From contig JAAFHQ010000018.1 in assembly GCA_013298445.1 (NCBI GenBank), positions 1 through 19,147 of the forward strand: DNA of 19,147 nt. The letters run 5' to 3'. Shown here in pieces: positions 1-7,813 of the stretch (positions are counted from its first letter, which is position 1; each line of letters begins with the position of its first letter). This stretch comes from Chitinophagales bacterium. Lineage in GTDB: Bacteria; Bacteroidota; Bacteroidia; Chitinophagales; Saprospiraceae. Both the position numbers and the translations under genes were made by a program. The notes below the pieces were generated by a model. It was not told the origin of the DNA. It did no database searches and was given only the letters and a program-made list of their open reading frames with translations.

Positions 1-541
1 TGTACCTGGAGTAGACCGCAATGCCTTCAATTTGAATGCTGTGGCTGAGGGTCGCATCCCAACGCTGTGGTACCAAACCGGAGCAACTTTGCGCAGTGCT
101 GAAAACCCGGTATTGTTCAGACTTACCTTCAATACCCGCAGAGCAGGTGAAGTAGCTGAAGCAATCTGGCTCAATCAACAAGGGTTGGCAGGCATGGCTG
201 TAAATCAGGCTGGTCAGTTAAAACAACTGAAGGCTCGTTTCACCGATGCTGCACTCAAAGTGGATTTGGGCAAACGCAATGCCATCAAAGCATTGGGCGT
301 ACAACCCAACCCATTCAGTGATCAGGCTTTGATTCGCTTTAAACTGCCTACGGATTCCCGCACCACTTTGTCGATTATCGATGCTGCTGGTCGTGAAGTT
401 TACCGCGAAGCCCGCAATTTGTCAGCAGGTGTTCAGGAATGGACAATTAATGGCAACACCCTGGGCCAAAATGGCGTTTACCATTATCGAATCCTGACCG
501 CTTATGGCGTATTGACGGATAAGGTAATTTTGACGAAATAA
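1..541 (+). CDS. Secreted protein with T9SS type A C-terminal sorting domain (3' end only)
   Basis: The reading frame is open from base 2 and ends at TAA 539-541, so the gene starts before the window; a TTG at 32 is just an internal codon. The first ~85 visible residues (motifs LFRLTF and an AG-rich beta segment) look like the end of a cohesin-like or other beta-sandwich domain. The last ~80 residues are a type A sorting domain: the QPNPF start followed by hydrophobic strands (LSIIDAAGREV), a GVYHYRI strand, and the terminal KVILTK. Such tails are recognised by the type IX secretion system, and are removed when the protein is released or attached at the cell surface. The body of the protein is outside the window, so its function cannot be told. 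Confidence in the tail is high; in the upstream fold it is low. Confidence 0.88.
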   Translation, partial: VPGVDRNAFNLNAVAEGRIPTLWYQTGATLRSAENPVLFRLTFNTRRAGEVAEAIWLNQQGLAGMAVNQAGQLKQLKARFTDAALKVDLGKRNAIKALGVQPNPFSDQALIRFKLPTDSRTTLSIIDAAGREVYREARNLSAGVQEWTINGNTLGQNGVYHYRILTAYGVLTDKVILTK

Positions 542-577
542 TCATAGTGCATTTCGGGGTTCGATCAGAATCTCGGA

Positions 578-595
578 GCTTTAGAAAGCTAAAGC
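578..595 (+). terminator. Small hairpin after the T9SS cargo gene
   Basis: A perfect 7-bp stem (GCTTTAG / CTAAAGC) with a 4-base AAAG loop lies 37 bases after the stop codon at 541. No T-run follows, so intrinsic termination is doubtful. Its right arm runs into the left end of the large inverted repeat that begins at 591. Confidence 0.3.
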
Positions 596-753
596 GACAC
601 TTTATTATCACAGAGAAAGCACAAAGGGGCACAGAGGACACAGAGTTAGACGTTGACGGAATCTTTCATTTACAGTTTACCCTCGTCAACAGCTAGCTTT
701 GTGTTCTTTGTGTCCTCTTTGTTTTTTTCTTTGTGATAATAAAATGTCGCTTT
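591..753. repeat. Long imperfect inverted repeat of CACAGAG-type motifs
   Basis: Left arm 591-658 and right arm 684-753 are imperfect reverse complements, with a 25-base loop. The outer ends match well (AAAGCGACA / TGTCGCTTT, then TTTATTATCACA / TGTGATAATAAA), the middle is a run of CACAAAG/CACAGAG-like steps, and the inner ends match again (GTTGACG / CGTCAAC). It fills most of the gap between two plus-strand genes. CACAGAG-rich intergenic repeats occur in many environmental bacterial genomes, which suggests a multicopy non-coding element, but copy number cannot be judged here. It could also fold into a long stem in the transcript and separate the two genes. Confidence 0.8.
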
Positions 754-805
754 GGTTAAGTATTGCTTTGAGATTCTGGTTGATCCTTGAAATCCTCAAG
801 GAAGT

Positions 806-3292
806 ATGGGAAAATTATACATTTTGGCACTGCTGGTACTGGCGACATTCCTAAACCACAGTACGGGCTACGCTCAAGGAGCGATTGATTCTACAACCTT
901 CGTCCTGACTTCCCGCAAAGTCTGTGTGGGAGATACCATCGACATACCCGTTCGCGCCGTTCATTTCAGACGCGTAGCGGGTTTTCAATTTGCGATAAGT
1001 TGGGCGCGAGGGCAATTCCGTTTTTTGGGCGTCAGCAACAGTATTTTTCCCCAAAGCGAGTTCGATTTTTCAGCTCCGGCATCTGGTATCCGAGTGAACT
1101 TCGCCTGGTTTAAAGCGGATGGAACTTCTTCTACTCTGCCGGATTCAACCCGGATTTTTATAGTTCGTCTGGTAGCCTTACAACCAGGGAACCCTGCTAC
1201 TTTGGGTTTTGTGACCAATCCGCGGGATCAAACTGCTCCAATCGTTGCGCAGTACAATCTGGCTGGAAACAATATCCGGGAGTTTCCTCCAGTACTGATT
1301 GGCAATACCATCGAGATCATTGCCATCCCCAGCGTCCAGGCTACACCCGATACAATTACCTGTAGGGATCCCTTTGTTTTTCTGGACGCACGTTCTTCCG
1401 ACTCATTGGCTACTTTTGCCTGGAGTGGGCCCAATGGTTATAGTTCAACCCTGGCCAGAGACACTGCTTTTATCCCTGGGCGCTATCAGGTGATTGCCAC
1501 TTCTGATTCTTTATGTGCCTCGGTACCACTGGATATTGTGATCGGTTTTGATCAAACCCAACCTCCTGCGCCTACCTTGCAAGGGGATAGCATCAATTGT
1601 TTGCGCCGCCAGGTTCAGCTCCAATTCTCCCCGGTCAACAACACCCTGGAATACTATTGGATTACCCCCCAGAACGACACCCTACCTCATCCATTGGCAC
1701 CCACCAGTGTTGGGGGGACCTATCGCTTGTTGGTCGTACAACCCAGCAATGGTTGTCAAAATAGAGCAGATTTCACGGTTGGAGTGGATACCCTGGCCCC
1801 CAGCATTCGACTGAGCGGACAAGGGCAATTGGACTGCCGGTCCCAATCGGTATTGTTGAATGCGAGCAGCAATAGCAAAAACTTGAATTACACCTGGCGC
1901 AATGGCGCGGGTGGAACCGTCAGCCAAGATTCATTCCTGCGCATCAACGCAGCTGGTTTGTACCAACTCATTGTACGCAATACCCGCAATGCCTGCCAGG
2001 CCAGCAAAGACACGAGTATCACTGCCGATACCCTGCGGCCTTCGGCAACACTGGATGCCACGGGCAAAATTACCTGTATCAACCGCAGCACCCCTTTGCG
2101 GGCTACGGTTAATTCCAGTCGGGTGGAGACCTTCTGGATTTCCCCTTCTTTACTCGATACCCTTTCACGTAATGCCAGTACTACCGCATTTAGTGGTGGG
2201 CGTTATACCTTTTTGGTCGTAGATACGGTCAACGGTTGTAATTTAAGATTGACTACAACGGTCGAATCGGATACCATTCGGCCTTTCAGTTTGATTCAGG
2301 TGAAAACGCCTTTTTCATGCGCGAATCCTACGGCAACCTTAGCTGTAGATGTGTTGCCAAATGTAAATTATACCTGGGCTGGACAAGGAATAAGCGGCAC
2401 CAATACGACTGCAACAGTACAGGTTAACAGTTCCGGGCGCTATAGGGTAGTACTCAGCAACGCCAACAATGGTTGCAGTTTCCGGGATTCTTTACAGTTG
2501 GGGGGCAACACCGATGGGCCCAAATTTGATCGCATCAATTTGAAACAACCACCTTGTGCCACCGATGGCCGCGGTAGTATTGGCATCGAATTGGTGAGTG
2601 GGGGAGTAGCGCCCTACACTTTTTCGTTAAAGGATAGCACCTTTGCCAGCCAACGGAATTTTAACAACCTTGCGCCGGGCACTTACCGCATCAGGGTTCA
2701 GGATGCAGCTGGTTGTGAAGGGGATACAAGTTTGACCATCGTAGCGTCTATACCCATCGAGGTAAATATCACTGCACCAAACAACGAAATCGCTCAAGGC
2801 GACTCCTTACAATTGACAGCAGTCCTGGGGGACTCTACTGGCTTGGCTTCGCTTCAGTGGGTAGGTACTGACCTTGCTCCTTGTAATGGCTGCAACAGCA
2901 TTCAGGTGAACCCACCCCGCAGTACGGTTTATCAAGTTCAGGTGCTCAGCACCAATGGTTGTCGGTCCCAGGCGGTATTTAATGTTTTTGTGGTCAAAAA
3001 AGACCAGGTTTATGCTCCAACCGCTTTTTCTCCCAATGGCGACAGCAAAAATGACCGCTTTTATTTATTGGGTAAAAAGAACCTGAGAATTGTCCAATTC
3101 CGCATTTTTGACCGCTGGGGCAACCTCGTGTACGAAACCAGCAACGGCACCCTCAACGATGAAGCGATTGGTTGGGATGGCACTTACGGTGGGAAAGTAG
3201 TGCCTCCGGGTACTTTTGTGTGGATAGCGGAGCTGGAAACTGCGGATCAGGTTTTTCAATCCTACAAAGGGGAGGCAATACTTCTTAAGTAG
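806..3292 (+). CDS. Large secreted modular adhesin-like protein with gliding-motility-associated (T9SS type B) C-terminal domain
   Basis: 828 residues, ATG at 806 with AAGGAAG just upstream. Residues 1-24 are a signal peptide ending GYAQ. Residues ~28-172 look like a cohesin-type beta-sandwich (VGDTIDIPV, then GFQFAISW). Residues ~175-567 hold five Ig-like modules, each with a Cys in an early strand, a TW/YW/FW core, a G-x-Y strand and a closing NGC-like Cys. Residues ~572-646 are an SprB-type repeat (CATDGRGSI, GGVAPYTFSL, LAPGTYRIRVQDAAGC). Residues ~650-730 form a further Ig/PKD-like module. Residues ~735-828 are the gliding-motility C-terminal domain (CHU_C type: APTAFSPNGDSKNDRF, FDRWGNLVYE, GWDGTYGGK, PPGTFVW), which acts as a T9SS type B signal. 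The protein is therefore probably exported and held at the surface. A role in adhesion or motility is inference; no enzyme domain is visible. Confidence 0.9.
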   Translation: MGKLYILALLVLATFLNHSTGYAQGAIDSTTFVLTSRKVCVGDTIDIPVRAVHFRRVAGFQFAISWARGQFRFLGVSNSIFPQSEFDFSAPASGIRVNFAWFKADGTSSTLPDSTRIFIVRLVALQPGNPATLGFVTNPRDQTAPIVAQYNLAGNNIREFPPVLIGNTIEIIAIPSVQATPDTITCRDPFVFLDARSSDSLATFAWSGPNGYSSTLARDTAFIPGRYQVIATSDSLCASVPLDIVIGFDQTQPPAPTLQGDSINCLRRQVQLQFSPVNNTLEYYWITPQNDTLPHPLAPTSVGGTYRLLVVQPSNGCQNRADFTVGVDTLAPSIRLSGQGQLDCRSQSVLLNASSNSKNLNYTWRNGAGGTVSQDSFLRINAAGLYQLIVRNTRNACQASKDTSITADTLRPSATLDATGKITCINRSTPLRATVNSSRVETFWISPSLLDTLSRNASTTAFSGGRYTFLVVDTVNGCNLRLTTTVESDTIRPFSLIQVKTPFSCANPTATLAVDVLPNVNYTWAGQGISGTNTTATVQVNSSGRYRVVLSNANNGCSFRDSLQLGGNTDGPKFDRINLKQPPCATDGRGSIGIELVSGGVAPYTFSLKDSTFASQRNFNNLAPGTYRIRVQDAAGCEGDTSLTIVASIPIEVNITAPNNEIAQGDSLQLTAVLGDSTGLASLQWVGTDLAPCNGCNSIQVNPPRSTVYQVQVLSTNGCRSQAVFNVFVVKKDQVYAPTAFSPNGDSKNDRFYLLGKKNLRIVQFRIFDRWGNLVYETSNGTLNDEAIGWDGTYGGKVVPPGTFVWIAELETADQVFQSYKGEAILLK

Positions 3293-3308
3293 AGCTAGAT
3301 CATTCAGA

Positions 3309-3347
3309 GAAAGGGCTGTGCCCATTCTTAAGGTATATCGCCCTTTC
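3309..3347 (+). terminator. Possible hairpin terminator after the adhesin-like gene
   Basis: An 8-bp perfect stem (GAAAGGGC / GCCCTTTC) encloses a 23-base loop, 17 bases after the stop codon. The loop is long and no T-run follows, so this is only a weak candidate. Confidence 0.3.
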
Positions 3348-3443
3348 AGGGCTTGGTTGCTAAAGGGAAGAGTGAAATAACAATTGTGTATAAATTGCTA
3401 GACGCTGTATGAACTTTTTGCCAAAACTGGCATTTGCTAATTT

Positions 3444-4610
3444 ATGGCTAAAAAGAAACAGAATAAAACGGTACAACTGATCATTGCTTGCTCATTGGGG
3501 GCTGTGGTGGGCTATTTGCTTAGCTATGCTTTTATAAAATTGGTGCCCCTCAGTGTTTTTCAAACCTTAACGGAAAACGGAGGCATTTGGTGGGAAAACC
3601 CACTGAAACTAGTCCTGGTTTTTGTAGCCATTTGGGCAGCGCTCGCTGCACATGAGTTAGGCCATTTGTTGACGGGCCTATTTCAGGGCTTTAAATTCCA
3701 TTTGTACGTAGCTGGTTTTTTGGGCGTTCGTCGGAATCCACTGCATGATCAAGTTGAATGGTATTTCAATCGTGACCCCAACCTTTTTGGCGGGGTAGCC
3801 GCTACTTTGCCCACCCAGAAATCTCCGGATTTGGTCAAAAAACTGGCAGCGGTTGTGGCTGCCGGCCCCCTGACAAGTATCGGTGGGGCAGTATTGGTGG
3901 GGTTACCTGCGTTTTGGGTGACCATGAATTTGACACCTACAGGGTCCAATGCTGGCCTAAGAACTTTACTCGTTTTTTCGCTCATTTTTGCCCTCACTTC
4001 CTTTTTTCTGTTTTTGGCTACTACTATCCCTGGCCGGACTGGGGCTTTTTTCACAGATCGGGCGCGCTTCTTTCGTTTGATTGGAGGGGGTAAAACTGCC
4101 GCCATCGAGCAAGCGGTATTGGAGGTCTTGGCGCACAGTTATTCCAACCAACCCTATGCCAGTGTTGATCCCACCCAGATCGAGTTGATCCAATCGGATG
4201 ATTCGGATTTGATGAAAGCTTTTGCCCATTCATTGAACTATTATTACCACCTGGATCGAGGGGAAAAAGATCTGGCTTTGGCCGCAGCCCAGGAAATGGA
4301 ACCTTTATTGGAGGATCAACCCTTAACTTTTCGGGTGGAATTGCAAAAGGACCTGGTTTTTGCCTATGCTTTTTTGGCAAATGACCCGCTTCAGGCACGG
4401 AGTGTTTGGGAGAAAATGGGGAAATTGGGGCAAACAGGTAAAGATGCCCATACGCTGCTGGCGAAAGCGGCTTTGTTGTATGCCGAAGGGAATCTGGATG
4501 AGACCAAAACGGCCATTGAGGCGGGAATGGCGGTCTTGCCAGAGCATTCGGTTAAGTACAGTGATCGGTTTTATCGGGGCTGGTTTGAGGAGTTGGAGGA
4601 GCGGCTTTAG
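3444..4610 (+). CDS. M50-family (site-2-protease-like) membrane zinc metallopeptidase
   Basis: 388 residues, ATG start. The zinc-binding HELGH motif is at residues 70-74 in a hydrophobic segment, as in S2P-type intramembrane proteases. A second conserved region, IPGRTGAFFTDRARF (about 195-209), resembles the family's P-x(n)-D-G metal-ligand segment, with D205 the likely third ligand, although the usual DG is DR here. Hydrophobic segments lie near 10-33, 54-80, 134-160 and 172-195. Residues ~215-388 form a soluble helical tail with TPR-like alternation (AFAHSLNYYYHLDRGEKDLALAAA and later pairs), perhaps a substrate- or partner-binding part. No PDZ domain is seen, unlike RseP. The substrate is unknown. 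It stands alone between a plus-strand adhesin-like gene and a convergent hexosaminidase gene. Confidence 0.85.
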   Translation: MAKKKQNKTVQLIIACSLGAVVGYLLSYAFIKLVPLSVFQTLTENGGIWWENPLKLVLVFVAIWAALAAHELGHLLTGLFQGFKFHLYVAGFLGVRRNPLHDQVEWYFNRDPNLFGGVAATLPTQKSPDLVKKLAAVVAAGPLTSIGGAVLVGLPAFWVTMNLTPTGSNAGLRTLLVFSLIFALTSFFLFLATTIPGRTGAFFTDRARFFRLIGGGKTAAIEQAVLEVLAHSYSNQPYASVDPTQIELIQSDDSDLMKAFAHSLNYYYHLDRGEKDLALAAAQEMEPLLEDQPLTFRVELQKDLVFAYAFLANDPLQARSVWEKMGKLGQTGKDAHTLLAKAALLYAEGNLDETKTAIEAGMAVLPEHSVKYSDRFYRGWFEELEERL

Positions 4611-4659
4611 CTAGTTCAATACCGCCAACTTTTTCCCTCATGCCAATGAATAAAAGTAT

Positions 4660-6879
4660 TTAATAAACCACAATCTCGTCAGTAAACATAAAACCTCCGC
4701 GTACATTCGGGGCAACGATACGAATGTACCGGGCTTTGGTTTTTTCCAGGCCGCAGGCAAAAGTTTTAAACAACAACTCCGGATTTTCTGGTGAAACGTC
4801 GTGTTCCAGCTTTTTCAAGGGCACAAAGTTGCTCCCGTCTTCAGAACCCAATATTTCCACATAAGCTGGAAGAAAAACGCCCGGCCCTTTTTGTTGCATA
4901 AAGGTAATGGCCACTTCCTGAATGGGCTGTACCGAACCCATGTCTACCGTCACATCAAAATTCTTGAGGTACCCAAGCCACTGTTTATCGCTGTAAGTGA
5001 AAGACCCTCGTACACCATTGGTGAGGGTGTTTTCTTGTTGGGCAGGATAGGAATCACTCCACAGGGTATTGAAAATCGTTTTTTTGCCAATAGCCCGGTG
5101 ATGATTGGCCTGATAGCTGGTGATCTTGCCCAATGGCACTCCATTTTTAAAAACGGAGGCTTGAATGTTGGCTTTTCCCTGGACTACAAACGGTTTTACG
5201 TACCGCTCCGAACTACTTGAAGGAGTGCTGCCGTCGGTGGTATAGCGAATTTCGGGCTGGTAAATCTCGCTGATCAAGGTGATGGCACTGCCGCTATTGT
5301 CTGGAGCTGGGGCTTCTTTTACTTCCAGAAAAGCCGAAGGTCGGTAATAATTGACATTCATCCGTTGAAGGAGCAAATAATGCGCTTGCAGGCGTTGCTG
5401 AAAGTCGGGATAATTTTTTGCTTCCTTTTGTGTCCAGGCATTTTCCGCGATCGCAATGGCCCGGGGAAAGGCCATGTACTCCACATGATCGGTACTGGGC
5501 ATAAACTCTGTCCACAAATTGCCCTGTGTGCCCAGGATGTGTTTCTTCTCGTTCTCCTTGAGTACTGCCGGAATGGGCTCGTAGGCGTACACCCGTTGAA
5601 TTGGCAAAAATCCACCTATGGCCAAGGGTTGGGTGCTTGGATTGCTTTGGTAGGCGTCCAGGTAAGTTTCCCCTGGAGTCATGACCACATCATGCCCTTG
5701 TTGTGCGGCGGTAATGGCGCCAGCTTCGCCCCGCCAGCTCATCACGGTTGCATCAGGAGGAAGGCCTCCATTGATGATTTCATCCCAACCAATCAATTTC
5801 CGGCCTTTGGATTTGAGAAAAGCTTCCAATTGTTTGATCAGGTAGGATTGTAGTTCGTGTTCATCCGCCAGGTTTTTTTCTTTTTTCAGGGCCTGACATT
5901 TTGGACAATTTTTCCAGGAGGAAGTCCCGGCTTCATCGCCACCAATGTGGATGTACTCAGAGGGGAAAATGGCCAACACCTCGCTTAAAATATCGGTTAA
6001 AAAAGGCAAAGTATTGGGGTTGCCAATGCAAAATTCATGGTGCTGGTAAGGCTTGCCCGTGCAACTGAACTCGGGGTATACGGCCAAAACTTCATAGGAA
6101 TGCCCCGGTATTTCAATTTCAGGGATGACTGTGATGCCTCGTTGCGCGGCATAACGCACGATCTCTTTGGCATCGACTTTGCTGTAATACCCGCCATATG
6201 CTTCGGCAGCCCCTTCTTGCGAGAATCGACTGCCATTTTTACTCCACTCCGTCCAGCTGCCATGCGTGCGGAAGGCAGCTTGTGCACTCAGCAGGGGATA
6301 TTTATCGATTTGTAAACGCCAACCGGGCGAATCGGTGAGGTGCCAATGAAAGGTGTTGAATTTGTACAAAGCCATCAAATCGATGTACTTTTTGATGAAA
6401 CTCACGGGAAAAAAATTGCGGGACACATCCAGGTGCATGCCCCGGTAGCTAAATCGAGGGTAATCTTTGATGCTGGCACAGGGAATTTGATTGGAATTGG
6501 CTTGTAGCGCCCTCAGTTGGAGCAAGGTAAAAAGACCGTGGATGCTTCCCGCTTCATCGGAGGCGCTAATGGTAATGCCTTGTGGTGTAATGTTCAGCGC
6601 ATAACCTGCAGCGGGCAGCTCAGGGGATTTGAGCAATAAAATGCTGGCTTTTCCCTTGCTTTTGGATACACTCAACTTCAACTCCTGGGCGAGTAACTGC
6701 GCGCTTGACAGCCATTCTTTTTCCGCAAAAACGTGGACAGAAGTGTGGATTTCAAATACTCCTGTTTGCTCCTGACAAGATACTGGTTTGGGGATAAGTT
6801 GAGCGGCCCCCGTTTGCGCTTTTAAAGAGCAAACAAGTGCTAAATTTACGAGGATAAGAAAGCTTAGGTGATGCTGCAT
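4660..6879 (-). CDS. Secreted beta-N-acetylhexosaminidase, glycoside hydrolase family 20
   Basis: 739 residues; ATG is at 6877-6879 on the minus strand. Residues 1-22 are a signal peptide (ending LKAQ). Residues ~25-135 match the GH20 N-terminal alpha/beta domain. Residues ~140-485 are the catalytic barrel: YRGMHLDVSRNFF, HWHLTDSPGWR, the catalytic pair D315-E316 in HIGGDEAG, the tryptophans in GWDEI and MSWRG, and GNLWTEF. These enzymes remove terminal GlcNAc/GalNAc by substrate-assisted catalysis. Residues ~520-590 look like a chitobiase/hexosaminidase C-terminal beta domain (IRYTTDGSTP), and ~600-739 like an F5/8-type carbohydrate-binding domain. It likely works in the periplasm or at the surface on chitin-derived oligosaccharides, peptidoglycan or glycoprotein sugars. 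No T9SS tail is seen. It is divergent from the DUF1080 gene across 177 bp. Confidence 0.96.
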   Translation of the reverse strand: MQHHLSFLILVNLALVCSLKAQTGAAQLIPKPVSCQEQTGVFEIHTSVHVFAEKEWLSSAQLLAQELKLSVSKSKGKASILLLKSPELPAAGYALNITPQGITISASDEAGSIHGLFTLLQLRALQANSNQIPCASIKDYPRFSYRGMHLDVSRNFFPVSFIKKYIDLMALYKFNTFHWHLTDSPGWRLQIDKYPLLSAQAAFRTHGSWTEWSKNGSRFSQEGAAEAYGGYYSKVDAKEIVRYAAQRGITVIPEIEIPGHSYEVLAVYPEFSCTGKPYQHHEFCIGNPNTLPFLTDILSEVLAIFPSEYIHIGGDEAGTSSWKNCPKCQALKKEKNLADEHELQSYLIKQLEAFLKSKGRKLIGWDEIINGGLPPDATVMSWRGEAGAITAAQQGHDVVMTPGETYLDAYQSNPSTQPLAIGGFLPIQRVYAYEPIPAVLKENEKKHILGTQGNLWTEFMPSTDHVEYMAFPRAIAIAENAWTQKEAKNYPDFQQRLQAHYLLLQRMNVNYYRPSAFLEVKEAPAPDNSGSAITLISEIYQPEIRYTTDGSTPSSSSERYVKPFVVQGKANIQASVFKNGVPLGKITSYQANHHRAIGKKTIFNTLWSDSYPAQQENTLTNGVRGSFTYSDKQWLGYLKNFDVTVDMGSVQPIQEVAITFMQQKGPGVFLPAYVEILGSEDGSNFVPLKKLEHDVSPENPELLFKTFACGLEKTKARYIRIVAPNVRGGFMFTDEIVVY

Positions 6880-7056
6880 ATCAAAGGTTTCAAGTCAAGT
6901 TAAAGCGGGCACTAAGCTATCCAATAAATCCAATTGTTCGACCACTTTTGTGAATCGAAAAGAAACCAGCAATTGCTTTTTCCCCCATTCCCGCTTATAT
7001 TCACCCGCGATTAGGGTTGCCCTATCCAATTCATTACCTTACAATCTCTTTCATTT

Positions 7057-7653
7057 ATGAAATTTACTTACCTACTCGTTTGCATCGCCTGTTTGCCACT
7101 ATTGGCTACCGCACAAAAAAAAGTATCGCTCTTCAACGGCAAAGACCTCAGTGGCTGGAACATCCACGGCACTGAAAAATGGTACGTTGAAAAAGGTGAA
7201 CTGATCTGTGAAAGTGGCCCCGACAAAGCATATGGCTACCTATCCACCGCGGGCAAATACAAAAACTTCGTCCTCACCTTGCAATTCAAGCAAGAGGCCA
7301 ACGGCAACAGCGGGGTCTTTTTCCGTTCCAGCATCGAAGGTGTGAAGATCAGCGGCTGGCAGGTTGAAGTGGCGCCATTGAATAGCCATAGTGGCGGCGT
7401 TTACGAATCCTATGGCCGGGGCTGGCTCATTCAACCCACCGCCGAAGCCGAAAAAGCCCTCAAGACCGGCGAATGGAACCAAATGAAAATCCAGGTCATC
7501 GGGGATGAAGTGACCACCTGGCTGAATGGCCAGCAGATGATTTACCTTAAGGATGAAAAAATTGGCAAGGGTGAAGGGTTTATCGCCCTGCAAATTCACG
7601 ATGGCGGTGGTATCAAAGTACGCTGGAAAAAATTCCGGTTGACTCAGTTATAA
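7057..7653 (+). CDS. Secreted DUF1080 / 3-keto-disaccharide hydrolase-family protein
   Basis: 198 residues. Residues 1-19 are a signal peptide ending ATA|Q. The rest is one DUF1080 (3-keto-disaccharide hydrolase) domain with a concanavalin-like jelly-roll fold: FNGKDLSGW (26-34), NSGVFFRS (84-91), a W-Q-V-E-V strand (101-105), GEWNQMKI (138-145), the LNG turn, and the final GFIALQIH plus a basic W-K-K-F strand. Some members of the family hydrolyse 3-keto-glycosides; many are uncharacterised. Single-domain length is usual. It is transcribed away from the GH20 hexosaminidase, so a shared role in using extracellular glycans is plausible. Its stop codon (TAA 7651-7653) touches the left side of an inverted repeat. 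Confidence 0.92.
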   Translation: MKFTYLLVCIACLPLLATAQKKVSLFNGKDLSGWNIHGTEKWYVEKGELICESGPDKAYGYLSTAGKYKNFVLTLQFKQEANGNSGVFFRSSIEGVKISGWQVEVAPLNSHSGGVYESYGRGWLIQPTAEAEKALKTGEWNQMKIQVIGDEVTTWLNGQQMIYLKDEKIGKGEGFIALQIHDGGGIKVRWKKFRLTQL

Positions 7654-7813
7654 GTGACGAATGATTCGAATGACGAATGACGAATAGAGCGGAAGCGTCT
7701 GAAATTTGAGGCGAACTCCAAGTTTGGATTCTACTTATTGGGACTTACCAACAAATCTTAAAGGCAATGCCAGGATTCGTCATTCGTCATTCGAAAAATT
7801 CGTTATTCACTAC
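7653..7813. repeat. Inverted repeat of GACGAAT units between convergent genes
   Basis: A perfect 21-bp inverted repeat (7665-7685 and 7775-7795) consists of GAATGAC/GTCATTC heptamer steps around an 89-base loop. Outside it the arms continue imperfectly (ACGAAT and AGTGA steps at about 7653-7664, and ATTCGT plus TTCAC steps at 7796-7813), so the element reaches both stop codons of the flanking convergent genes. It may act as a bidirectional terminator structure, or be a multicopy non-coding repeat that settled at a gene end. The loop has no coding signal. Confidence 0.8.

Noticed and set aside
1299..2222. Alternative-frame open frames inside the 828-residue gene (64-106 residues)
   Set aside because: They overlap a strongly modular protein and have no start, domain or composition signal of their own.
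3419..3432. 5-bp hairpin (TGCCA / TGGCA) just before the M50 gene
   Set aside because: Too short to distinguish from chance in a 150-bp gap; no regulatory context.
7665..7795. GACGAAT tandem steps as a CRISPR array or direct-repeat array
   Set aside because: Repeats are heptamers in mirrored arms without regular spacers, and no cas-like gene is nearby.
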